Below are positions 23,769 to 31,264 of a stretch of 64,000 nucleotides of DNA, one piece after another. The notes beneath the pieces were generated by a model. The model was not told where the DNA came from. It did not search any database and saw only the letters and a list, made by a program, of their open reading frames with translations. Location of the stretch: contig NZ_JAFEJA010000002.1 in assembly GCF_016919245.1 (NCBI RefSeq), forward strand, positions 1,056,501-1,120,500. The letters are read 5' to 3'. The position numbers and the translations under genes were made by a program. This DNA is from Streptomyces zhihengii. Lineage in GTDB: Bacteria; Actinomycetota; Actinomycetes; Streptomycetales; Streptomycetaceae. Numbering within the stretch: position 1 is the first letter of the stretch; the number at the start of each line of letters is the position of its first letter.

Positions 23769-25118
23769 TCAGCGCCGCCTGGGCAGGAACTCCCAGTAGG
23801 CGCCGTCCCGGTGCTCGACCGCCGTGAGGCCGAAGCGACCCGCCGGGGGAGTGCCGTGGTGGAGCACCGCGTGGACGTCCGACAGGATCGAGCTGTGGTC
23901 GCCGATGTACGAGTGGCCCATCAGACCGGTGTCCAGAGCGGTCGCGTCGACCGTGTCCACCCCCTCCACCACGACGATCCCCTCGCCCGACTGCCCGGCC
24001 CGCGGGTAGCCGGCGAGGCGCCGGGACATCCTCAGCGCCCGGTCCCTGGAGGACGCGTAGAGCGTGGTGCGCCGCGCCTGGCCGACGAGCGCGGGGGCGA
24101 CCTGGCGGAAGACGTCCGCGTCGACGTCGGGCGCGGCGAGCACCACGTTCCCCAGTTGTGCGGCGCCGGCCGGGAGCGCGGTGCCGTCGAGGCCCGCCAG
24201 GGCCTCGGTGAGCACCCGGTTGCCCATGCTGTGGGCGATGACATGGACCTCGTCCGCGCCGCACCCGGTCAGCGTCCGCCGCAGGAAGTCCTGGAAGTGG
24301 GGGACCGTCCAGCGGGCGTTGTTGGCGTCCTCCTCGTAGCTCAGGACGCCGCCCCGGGACGGCCAGCTGTAGAGCACCGGCACGCCGGTGAAGCCGAGGT
24401 CGTAGGCGATCTGCGCGGTGCGCACGGCGGCGGCCCCGAAGCCGACGTTGTAGCCGTGCACGAAGACCAGGAGCCGCCGGGGGCCGGAGCCGTCGAGCAG
24501 CGACCGCGCCTCCCGTCCGAAGCCCTCGGCCGTCAGCTCCGTCGTCCCGCCGAGGACGACGTCCCGCTCCGGGCTGGAACGGAAGCGCAGCAGCCAGCGG
24601 CGCGGCTTCTCCGTCGCCCCGAGCCGGTGGTCGTCGGGGATGCCCACCAGGGCCTTGCCCCAGCGGAGTTCGCCCCGCCCGCCGCCGAAGCCGCCGTCGG
24701 TGCCGCCGCCTCCGGGCGCGTCGTCCCGGTCCGTCGCGTACAGCACCGGGACGATCAGGGACCGGAGATACGGCAGCGAGCCGCGCGGGGCCTCGGTGGG
24801 CCGCCGTTCGTGGCCGGTCACCAGCGCGCGGTACTCCGCGGCCAGCCGGTCGCCGAGCGGCGGGTGGGCGCCGAACAGCACCGCGACCTGCCGCCGCGCC
24901 GCCGCGGCGGCCTCCTCGGCCTCGCGCGCGGTGTCCTCGTCGGCCCCGTCGTCCGGGCCGGCGGCGGCTTCCCGCGCGGTCTGCGCGGCGGCTTCGAGCG
25001 CGCGCAGCCCCACGAGGACCTCCGAGGCGAACGACTCCAGTTCCCCCTCGCCCAGCAGTTCCGTCGCGGCGGGCCAGACCTCGGCCGCGGCCGTCGCCAG
25101 CGCGTCGGACTCGTCCAA
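23769..25118 (-). CDS. DUF900-type alpha/beta hydrolase with helical N-terminal domain
   Basis: A protein of about 449 residues. Residues 1-130 are helical and alanine/glutamate-rich. The rest matches DUF900 (alpha/beta hydrolases of unknown substrate): VPVLYATDRD, GIPDDHRLG, LVFVHGYNVGFGAA, LYSWPSRGG, the intact nucleophile elbow VIAHSMGN, VVLAAPDVDADVF (acid) and GHSYIGDH (catalytic His). The start is uncertain: TTG 25118 follows GGGGGAAGAG and lies about 50 bases after a good promoter (TTGTGC-16-TAGGAT), whereas the longest frame would begin inside that promoter. It is the first gene of the four-gene conflict-type operon and likely its active lipase/esterase component (inference). Confidence 0.82.
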   Translation of the reverse strand: MDESDALATAAAEVWPAATELLGEGELESFASEVLVGLRALEAAAQTAREAAAGPDDGADEDTAREAEEAAAAARRQVAVLFGAHPPLGDRLAAEYRALVTGHERRPTEAPRGSLPYLRSLIVPVLYATDRDDAPGGGGTDGGFGGGRGELRWGKALVGIPDDHRLGATEKPRRWLLRFRSSPERDVVLGGTTELTAEGFGREARSLLDGSGPRRLLVFVHGYNVGFGAAAVRTAQIAYDLGFTGVPVLYSWPSRGGVLSYEEDANNARWTVPHFQDFLRRTLTGCGADEVHVIAHSMGNRVLTEALAGLDGTALPAGAAQLGNVVLAAPDVDADVFRQVAPALVGQARRTTLYASSRDRALRMSRRLAGYPRAGQSGEGIVVVEGVDTVDATALDTGLMGHSYIGDHSSILSDVHAVLHHGTPPAGRFGLTAVEHRDGAYWEFLPRRR

Positions 25119-25174
25119 CTCTTCCCCCGTGCCTCGCCGTTGCCGGACCAGACGATGGTCCCCGCCCTCGGCGC

Positions 25175-25202
25175 ATCCTAATCGGCCGCCGCGCCCGCAC
25201 AA
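25175..25202 (-). promoter_or_regulatory. Promoter of the NTPase-protease-hydrolase operon
   Basis: On the reverse strand TTGTGC (25202-25197) is separated by 16 bases from TAGGAT (25180-25175). Both are one to two mismatches from housekeeping hexamers and fit the TANNNT rule. It supports starting the hydrolase at 25118 rather than further upstream. Confidence 0.45.
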
Positions 25203-25298
25203 CGTCCCCGGCGCGCGGGCGCGGGCGCGCGCCGGGGCTGCGCGACCGGGTCGGAGAGGGGCGGCGCGGCCGGCCCGGTCACCGGTTCGGCGCGGCCT

Positions 25299-25384
25299 GG
25301 TCAGGCGGCTGCGCCGTCCGGCACCGGCTCGGACGCGGGCCGGTCAGTCGGCTGCGCCCTCCGGCACCGGCTCGGGCGCGGGGC
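25299..25384 (-). repeat. 43-bp tandem duplication of the 3' end of the MFS gene
   Basis: Bases 25299-25341 and 25342-25384 are about 88-90% identical. The second copy contains the stop and last codons of the MFS gene (PEPVPEGAAD); the first encodes a ghost of the same end (PDGAA). It is a local duplication past the stop codon, without coding effect. Confidence 0.8.
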
Positions 25385-26570
25385 GGGCGAACAGCGCCGC
25401 CGCGACCAGCAGATAGGGGAGGCCCAGCAGGGCGAAGACCGTCCCGTGGGAGGCGTGGCCGGACAGCGTGGCGTACGCGCCGTACACGCCGAGCGTCGCC
25501 GCGCCCGAACCGAGCCCGGCCAGCGAGGTGACCGTGGCCCGGCTGGGACCGGTGATCGCCGCCTGGAGCCGCGCGTCCACCAGGACGTCGGCGAGCTGGA
25601 ACACCAGGAAACCCGCGCCCACGAGGGCGAAACCGGCCGGATGCCCCGACAGCGCGCCCGCGGCCATGGCCAGCGCCCCGCCGGCCACCAGCGCCCCGAG
25701 CGCCCGCCCGGTCAGCCGCTCGCCCCGCCCGACGAGCAGCGAGCCCGCGGTCACCCCGGCCCACACCACCAGGACCAGCAGGGGCACCGCGGACTCGGCC
25801 GCGCCGGTGGCAGCGGCCAGCAGCGGCACGTACTCGTCCAGGGCGCCCCACAGGGAGGTGACGGCCACGCTCAGCAGCAGCGCCCGCCGCACCGGCGCGC
25901 TGCCGCGGACCTCGGCGAGCCCGGCCCGCAGCGTCCCGGACGCACCCGCGCCGTCCTCCTCCCGTGTGTCACGCACCGCCTTCCGGTGCTCGGGCAGGGC
26001 GGCGCCCGCGGCCGCGCACAGCAGGCACGCCACCACACTCGCGGCGGCCACCGCGGGCAGTCCGCCGACCGCCAGCACGGGCGCGGCCACCGCCGTGGCG
26101 GCGGCGGTGGCGGCCATGCTCCAGGCCGCCGCGCGCCCCATCACCCGCGCGTAGCGCGAGGCCGCGCCGAGCCGTTCGAGCTCGTCGTGGGCGAGTGCCT
26201 CGTAGGCGCCGGAACGCAGCGAGCCGCCGACGCCCCACAGCACGAAACCGGCGGCGAAGGCGCCGTACGAGGGCGCCAGCGACCAGAGGGCGAACCCGGC
26301 GCCCGTCAGACAGGGGCCGGCGACGAGCATGAGCCGGCGCGACACCAGGTCGGCCCAGACCCCGGAGGGCACCTCGGCCACCAGACCGGTGAGCGACCAG
26401 AGCGCGAAGAGGGACGAGATCTCGGCCGTGCTCAGCCCGTGCTCGGCGAAGAGCAGGGCGTAGAGCGGATAGAGGAGGACGAAGTCCTCGAGGCCCGCGT
26501 ACAGGCAGAGACGGCGCTCCAGGCGCCGGACGGCTGCTGCGTCGTTCGGGCATGACGACAGGGTGAGCAT
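25344..26570 (-). CDS. MFS transporter
   Basis: A 408-residue major facilitator protein with about 12 hydrophobic helices. The cytoplasmic loop 2-3 motif appears as VPSGVWADLVSRRLMLVAG (variant of GxLaDrxGrrxxl), and a basic/acidic central loop (EHRKAVRDTREEDGAG) separates the two halves. The N-terminus YAGLEDFVLLYPLYALLFAEHGLS is typical of a small MFS group related to multidrug exporters. ATG 26570 follows AAGGACC. The substrate is unknown and there is no dedicated regulator beside it. Confidence 0.85.
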   Translation of the reverse strand: MLTLSSCPNDAAAVRRLERRLCLYAGLEDFVLLYPLYALLFAEHGLSTAEISSLFALWSLTGLVAEVPSGVWADLVSRRLMLVAGPCLTGAGFALWSLAPSYGAFAAGFVLWGVGGSLRSGAYEALAHDELERLGAASRYARVMGRAAAWSMAATAAATAVAAPVLAVGGLPAVAAASVVACLLCAAAGAALPEHRKAVRDTREEDGAGASGTLRAGLAEVRGSAPVRRALLLSVAVTSLWGALDEYVPLLAAATGAAESAVPLLVLVVWAGVTAGSLLVGRGERLTGRALGALVAGGALAMAAGALSGHPAGFALVGAGFLVFQLADVLVDARLQAAITGPSRATVTSLAGLGSGAATLGVYGAYATLSGHASHGTVFALLGLPYLLVAAALFARPAPEPVPEGAAD

Positions 26571-26945
26571 GCGGAAGGTCCTTCGGTGGGACGGACAGCG
26601 GACGCCGGGTGCTCACCCGTGCGGCGGCCCGCGACAGCCCGTACCAGGACCGGTGCTGGATCAATGTCGTCGGCGCATGCCCCCGAGTCTACGGCGGCCC
26701 GCCCCGCCCCCGCGGGGATATCCCGGCACGGCCCCTCCCCGGCACCCGGCCCACCCGGGCACCCGGCCCACCCGGGCCTCCGGCCTCGCGCGCCCCGGAA
26801 CCCGCGCCCCACCTGCCCGCCTGACGCGGACGGACCAGCGCCGCCGACCCCGCAGGAGTGAGCCCGCCCGCCGGGGCGGACCGGGCACGCGCGCAGGGGG
26901 TACGCATGGGCCGGACTGTTTCCCGAGAGCGGAGGACGCTGCCCT
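26571..26945. other. Intergenic region between divergent genes
   Basis: A 375-base gap. It holds a 17-bp direct repeat (GGCACCCGGCCCACCCG at 26741-26757 and 26758-26774), and on the reverse strand TAGACT (26691-26686), a possible -10 box. That box is followed seven bases later by ATG and a five-codon open frame (MRRRH then stop, 26679-26662), which is inconclusive as a leader peptide. The GGAGG at 26931-26935 is the ribosome site of the next gene. No gene is supported in the rest. Confidence 0.4.
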
Positions 26946-27707
26946 ATGCCCGTCAGACAGGGAGCCGCACGGCTGCTGCTCCACGCCCTGTGCGCGGCAC
27001 TCGTACTCACCGGCTGCGCGGACGGAGGGGGCCCGTCCGGCGCCGTCCGCACCCCGCCCGGCACCGACGACTCCGCCCGGCACGCCGCATCACCCCTGCC
27101 CGCCCCGCCGCCCCGCGGCATCCCCGGTCTCGGCCCCGCCACCGGGGCCGGGCTCGGGGACGCCAACCGGCAGGCGCTCGTCGTCACCGGCGAGGGCCCC
27201 GACTCCAGCGGTTCCTCGGCCGTGCTCTACGAACGCGACGGCGCCGACGCGCCCTGGCGCCCCGTCCTCGGCCCGTGGCCCGCCCACAACGCCCTGCGCG
27301 GCTGGACGCGCGAGCACGTGGCGGACGACCTGCGCTCGCCGATCGGCGTCTTCGGCCTCGGCGACGCCGGCGGCCGGCTGCCCGACCCCGGCACCCTGCT
27401 GCCCTACGACGAGTCCCCCGATTTCGCCACCTCGGGGACCGGATTCCTCGGGGAGCCGCTCGAAGGCTCGTTCGATTACGTGGTCGCCATCGACTACAAC
27501 CGGGTCACCGGCACCACCCCGCTGGACAAGGAGCGCCCGCTCGGCGCCGAGCGCGGCGGCGGCGTCTGGATCCACGTCGACCACGAGGGGCCCACCCGGG
27601 CCTGCGTCTCCTTCGCCGAGGAGCACATGCGCGAACTGCTGCTCGCGCTCGACCCGGACAAGCTTCCCCTCGTCGTCATGGGCCCGGCCGCCGAACTGCG
27701 CAGATGA
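26946..27707 (+). CDS. L,D-transpeptidase (YkuD)-like lipoprotein
   Basis: A 253-residue protein with a lipoprotein signal: positive N-region, hydrophobic core and lipobox LTGC with Cys24. A Pro/Gly-rich linker precedes a YkuD-like domain: RQALVVTGEGPDSSGSSAVLYER, DLRSPIGVFGLGDAGG, and the C-terminal catalytic region GGVWIHVDHEGPTRACVSF. The Cys is retained, but the canonical SHGC motif is replaced by TRAC. Streptomyces encodes several such divergent L,D-transpeptidase-family lipoproteins; whether it crosslinks peptidoglycan is uncertain. GGAGG lies ten bases before the ATG. Confidence 0.8.
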   Translation: MPVRQGAARLLLHALCAALVLTGCADGGGPSGAVRTPPGTDDSARHAASPLPAPPPRGIPGLGPATGAGLGDANRQALVVTGEGPDSSGSSAVLYERDGADAPWRPVLGPWPAHNALRGWTREHVADDLRSPIGVFGLGDAGGRLPDPGTLLPYDESPDFATSGTGFLGEPLEGSFDYVVAIDYNRVTGTTPLDKERPLGAERGGGVWIHVDHEGPTRACVSFAEEHMRELLLALDPDKLPLVVMGPAAELRR

Positions 27708-27771
27708 CACCGGGGCCCGGCCGCCGGTCCGCGCGGACGACAGCCGGCACCGGCCGCCGGGCTGCGCGGAC

Positions 27772-27825
27772 GGCACCCGGGCCCTGACATCCCGGCCCGG
27801 CACCCGGGCCCTGACACCCCGGCGC
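27772..27825 (+). repeat. 27-bp tandem repeat in a convergent intergenic region
   Basis: GGCACCCGGGCCCTGACA starts at 27772 and again at 27799, the two 27-base units being nearly identical. It lies between the transpeptidase-like gene and the GNAT gene. Confidence 0.75.
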
Positions 27826-27894
27826 AGGGCGACCCGGCGCCCGGCCCCCGACACCCCGCCCCCCGCCTCCGCCCCCGCCCCCGACGCCCCGGCC

Positions 27895-27924
27895 CGTCCG
27901 GGAGCCGGCCCCGGCTCCCGGACG
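27895..27924. terminator. Perfect 14-bp palindrome between convergent genes
   Basis: CGTCCGGGAGCCGG (27895-27908) pairs with 27911-27924 around CC. It ends two bases before the stop codon of the GNAT gene and can terminate transcription from both sides. Confidence 0.65.
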
Positions 27925-27926
27925 CG

Positions 27927-28775
27927 TCAGCCCAGCTCCAGGCTGGTGACCCCGTACAGCCCGGCCCGGTCGATCTCCGGGGCGGGCCCGGTGTACATCC
28001 GGGCCGCCTCGAAGGAGGGCAGCAGCCCGAGCTCCGTCACCAGCTTCACGGCGGGACCGTTGTGGTCCGGCACGTCGACCGCGACCGGCCCGCCGTCCGC
28101 GGCGCCGGCCAGCGCCCCCAGCAGCGCCCCGGCCACCCCGGGGCCGTCCGCGTACAGCGGCCCGATCCGCGACGCCCCGCTGCACGGGCGGACCACGCCC
28201 AGGCCGCACAGGCCGCCGTCGCGCACCGCCGCGATCGCGGTGCGCCCGGGCAGCCCCGTCCAGGCGGCCAGATAGGCGTCGCGGTCCTCGGGGAAGAACC
28301 GGCGGTCGTACGCCGCGAGCGCGGTGAACGGCAGGGTCCCCGCGTCCACCAGCGCCACCCCCGGCACGGCGGCGGGCCCGCCCTGCGGCACGCCCTCGAA
28401 GCGGACGTTGTTCCAGACCCGCTCGAACCCCGACTTCCGGTAGTTGGCCTGCTGGTCGACGACGCCGTCCAGGCCGACCAGCCGCCCGGCCAGCCGCTCG
28501 GTCGCGGCCCGCCACAGCCGGATGCCGTAACCCTGCCCGCGCACGGCGGGCCGGGTGATGTAGAAGCCGATGAACCCCGACCCGGCGCCGTGCCGCACCG
28601 CCGAGACGCAGCCCACCGGCTCGCCGTCCAGGACGCCCACGAGGAAGCCCCGGGGGTCGGCGACGGTGAACGCCTGGAGGTCCGAGTCACCGGGGTTCCA
28701 CCCCTCCTCCTCGGCCCACCGTCGCATCAGCCCGATGTCCCGCGCGCCGGCGTTCCTGATCCCGAAGTCCGCCAC
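27927..28775 (-). CDS. GNAT family acetyltransferase with YitH-like C-terminal domain
   Basis: A 282-residue protein. The N-terminal half is a GNAT domain with the acetyl-CoA loop RPAVRGQGYGIRLW and preceding strands FLVGVLDGEPVGCVSAV and FIGFYI. The C-terminal half resembles the second domain of YitH-type proteins (YDRRFFPEDRDAYLAAWTGLPGRTAIAAVRDGGLCGLGVVRPC...IGPLYAD). The substrate is unknown. GTG 28775 follows GGAAGGAG; the upstream part of the longer frame is arginine-rich and not coding. Confidence 0.88.
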   Translation of the reverse strand: MADFGIRNAGARDIGLMRRWAEEEGWNPGDSDLQAFTVADPRGFLVGVLDGEPVGCVSAVRHGAGSGFIGFYITRPAVRGQGYGIRLWRAATERLAGRLVGLDGVVDQQANYRKSGFERVWNNVRFEGVPQGGPAAVPGVALVDAGTLPFTALAAYDRRFFPEDRDAYLAAWTGLPGRTAIAAVRDGGLCGLGVVRPCSGASRIGPLYADGPGVAGALLGALAGAADGGPVAVDVPDHNGPAVKLVTELGLLPSFEAARMYTGPAPEIDRAGLYGVTSLELG

Positions 28776-28954
28776 GGCGGCTCCTTCCGTTCCCGCGCCC
28801 CGGCGCCCCGCGCCCCGGCCGGCCCCCGCCGGGGCACCCGTCCGTACGCTGCGTGGACCGCCACCCGCGCTCCGTGATGACCTCGCACTTCTAGCAGCCC
28901 GGACGGGTGTCACCGATCAGGACAGGCCACCCGTGTGACCCCCGTGGCGCGTGG

Positions 28955-28983
28955 TTGAGGGCCGCCACCGGCGGGAGCATGCT
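28955..28983 (+). promoter_or_regulatory. Candidate promoter of the first SpoIIE gene
   Basis: TTGAGG (28955-28960), 17 bases, CATGCT (28978-28983). It lies 68 bases before the ATG at 29051. Confidence 0.35.
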
Positions 28984-29050
28984 GGAATGGCGCGGGGCCG
29001 GGACCGGCTCCACCGACCCGCGGTACGGCGAAGGGCGAGTGAAGGTCCCC

Positions 29051-31147
29051 ATGGACGAAGAGATGAGCGGCCGGCCGGGCCGGGAGGAGGCCGCCGCTGC
29101 CGAGCTGCCCCGCCTGATCCTGCAGCAGCTTCCCGTCCCCGTCTCCTTCTTCGACCGCTCCGCCCGGCTCGTGAGCGCCAACCCGGCCGCGCTGGCCGGC
29201 GTCGGCAGGACACTGGAGGAACTCGTCGGCCTGCGGCCCGGCGAGGTGGCGCCCGGGGTGGTGATCAGGGGTGCGGAGGGGCTCGAGGCCGCCATGGAGG
29301 ACGTCATGCAAGCGGGCGAGTCCCGGACCTACGAGACGCATCTGCACCTCGAAGGCGTCCAGGAACGCGTGCTGACGGCGGTCCTCTCGCCGATCACCGG
29401 CCCGGACGGCACGGTGCTCGGCTGCTCCGTGGTCACCCTCGACACCAGCGAGCAGCACCGGGCCCGCGAACGCCTCACCGTCCTGGACCAGGCCAGCCTC
29501 CGCATCGGCAGCCGCCTGGACGTCATCACCACCGCGGACGAACTGGCCGAAATGGCCACCGAGACCTTCGCCGACTTCGTCGCCGTCGACCTGCTCGCCC
29601 CCGTCCTCGCCGGCGACGAACCGCGCGCCCCCGCACCCGGCAGCGCCATCGTCTTCCACCGGGCCGCCCAGCACTCGGTCCTGGACGGCTGCCCCGAATC
29701 CGTGGTCCGCGTCGGCACCAGCCACACCTTCGACCGCGAATCGGCGGTCGGACGCGCCCTGATGCGCGGTGAGGCCGCGCGGTACACCGTCGACGAGCAG
29801 TCGCTGCGGCTGTGGGAGCTCACCGACCCCGACCGCGCCCGCAGCATCCGCGAGCACGGCATCCACTCCACGATGGTCGCCCCGCTCGCCGCCCGCGGCA
29901 TCACCCTCGGCATGGCCACCTTCTTCCGCCACCGGACCCCCGAGCCCTTCGACGAGGACGATCTGCTGCTCGCCGGGGAGCTCGCCTCGCGCGCCGCGGT
30001 GGCGGTGGACAACGCGCGCCGCTACACCCGTGAGCACGCCACCGCCCTCGCCCTCCAGCGCAGCCTGCTGCCCCGGCGCACGGCACGGCAGCAGGCGGTC
30101 GAGGTCGCCTCCCGCTACCTGCCCAACACCACGGGCGCCGGGATCGGCGGCGACTGGTTCGACGTCATCGCCCTGTCCGGCGCCCGGGTCGCCCTGGTCG
30201 TCGGCGACGTCGTGGGCCACGGCGTCCAGGCGTCGGCGACCATGGGCCGGCTGCGCACCGCGGTGCGCACCCTGGCCGACGTCGACCTCGCCCCCGACGA
30301 ACTGCTCACCCAGCTCGACGACCTGGTGATCAAACTGGACCGGGAGGAGTCGGTCGACCCCGGCGGCTCCTCCGTCGCGGGCGCGACCTGCCTGTACGCC
30401 GTCTACGACCCCGTCTCCGGCCACTGCTCCATGGCACGGGCCGGACACCCCGAACCGGTCCTGGTCCGCCCCGACGGCACGGCCTCCCACATCGCCCTGC
30501 CCAGCGGACCGCCGCTCGGCGTGGGCGGCCTGCCCTTCGAGGCCGCGGAGTTCGAGGTGCCGCCGCGCAGCATCCTGGCGCTCTACACGGACGGCCTGAT
30601 CGAGACGCCGGGCCGGGACATCGACGCGGCCCTCGCGGTGCTCCGCGAGACCCTCGCCCGCCCGTCCGGATCGCTGGAGGACACCTGCGACGCGGTGATG
30701 GCGGCGCTGCTGCCCGACCGCCCCGACGACGACATCGCGCTGCTGCTCGCCCGAGCGGGGCGCCTCGACGAGGGGCGCCACGCCTCCTGGGACCTGGAGG
30801 CCGACCCGTCCGTCGTCGCCCGGGCCCGCAAGCACGTCGCCGCGCAACTGGAGCAGTGGGGGCTGGAGGACTCCGTCTTCACCACGGAGCTGGTCGTCAG
30901 CGAGCTCGTCACCAACGCCATCCGCTACGGCGGCGCCCCCATCCGGCTGCGCCTCATCCGTGACTCCGCGCTGATCTGCGAGGTGTCCGACGGCAGCAGC
31001 ACCGCCCCCCATCTGCGGCGCGCCCGGATCTTCGACGAGGGCGGCCGGGGGCTGCTGCTGGTGGCCAGCCTCACCGAGTGCTGGGGCACCCGCTACGGTC
31101 CCCACGGCAAGACCATCTGGGCGGAGCAGGCCCTGCCGGCCACCTGA
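29051..31147 (+). CDS. PAS-GAF-SpoIIE phosphatase with C-terminal RsbW-like ATPase domain
   Basis: A 698-residue soluble regulator. Residues about 20-130 are a PAS domain (PVSFFDRSARLVSANPAAL), about 150-335 a GAF domain, about 340-580 a PP2C/SpoIIE phosphatase (RSLLPRR, GIGGDWFDVI, VVGDVVGHG, RAGHPEPVLV, LYTDGLIE, with the Asp metal ligands) and about 605-698 a HATPase_c domain of the anti-sigma kinase type (ELVVSELVTNAIRYGG, DEGGRGLLLV). Such proteins phosphorylate and dephosphorylate anti-sigma antagonists in response to signals. ATG 29051 follows GAAGG with good spacing; GTG 29039 is an alternative. A second member of the same family follows directly. Confidence 0.92.
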   Translation: MDEEMSGRPGREEAAAAELPRLILQQLPVPVSFFDRSARLVSANPAALAGVGRTLEELVGLRPGEVAPGVVIRGAEGLEAAMEDVMQAGESRTYETHLHLEGVQERVLTAVLSPITGPDGTVLGCSVVTLDTSEQHRARERLTVLDQASLRIGSRLDVITTADELAEMATETFADFVAVDLLAPVLAGDEPRAPAPGSAIVFHRAAQHSVLDGCPESVVRVGTSHTFDRESAVGRALMRGEAARYTVDEQSLRLWELTDPDRARSIREHGIHSTMVAPLAARGITLGMATFFRHRTPEPFDEDDLLLAGELASRAAVAVDNARRYTREHATALALQRSLLPRRTARQQAVEVASRYLPNTTGAGIGGDWFDVIALSGARVALVVGDVVGHGVQASATMGRLRTAVRTLADVDLAPDELLTQLDDLVIKLDREESVDPGGSSVAGATCLYAVYDPVSGHCSMARAGHPEPVLVRPDGTASHIALPSGPPLGVGGLPFEAAEFEVPPRSILALYTDGLIETPGRDIDAALAVLRETLARPSGSLEDTCDAVMAALLPDRPDDDIALLLARAGRLDEGRHASWDLEADPSVVARARKHVAAQLEQWGLEDSVFTTELVVSELVTNAIRYGGAPIRLRLIRDSALICEVSDGSSTAPHLRRARIFDEGGRGLLLVASLTECWGTRYGPHGKTIWAEQALPAT

Positions 31148-31208
31148 GCGCCCCGGCGGCGCCCCGCCCCCGAATCCGCCGGAACCCCTCCGACCTGCGA
31201 CGGAGCCG

Positions 31209-31256
31209 GAATCCGCCCCGGCCCGGCTTGTGCGGGGCGGCCTCCGGGGCGGATTC
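31209..31256 (+). terminator. Hairpin in the leader of the second SpoIIE gene
   Basis: GAATCCGCCCCGG (31209-31221) pairs perfectly with 31244-31256, the 22-base loop containing further G-C pairs. It ends only eight bases before the next ATG, so it can terminate the first gene or, if transcribed with the second, hide its ribosome site. Confidence 0.5.
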
Positions 31257-31264
31257 TTGAGGGG

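Noticed and set aside
24160..24270. Classic lipase GHSxG in the DUF900 protein
   Set aside because: The elbow is AHSMGN, not GHSxG. It is kept as a DUF900 hydrolase rather than called a true lipase.
26662..26691. Leader peptide MRRRH preceded by a TAGACT box upstream of the MFS gene
   Set aside because: A five-codon frame can arise by chance. There is no terminator/antiterminator pair or codon-specific stalling signal to support attenuation.
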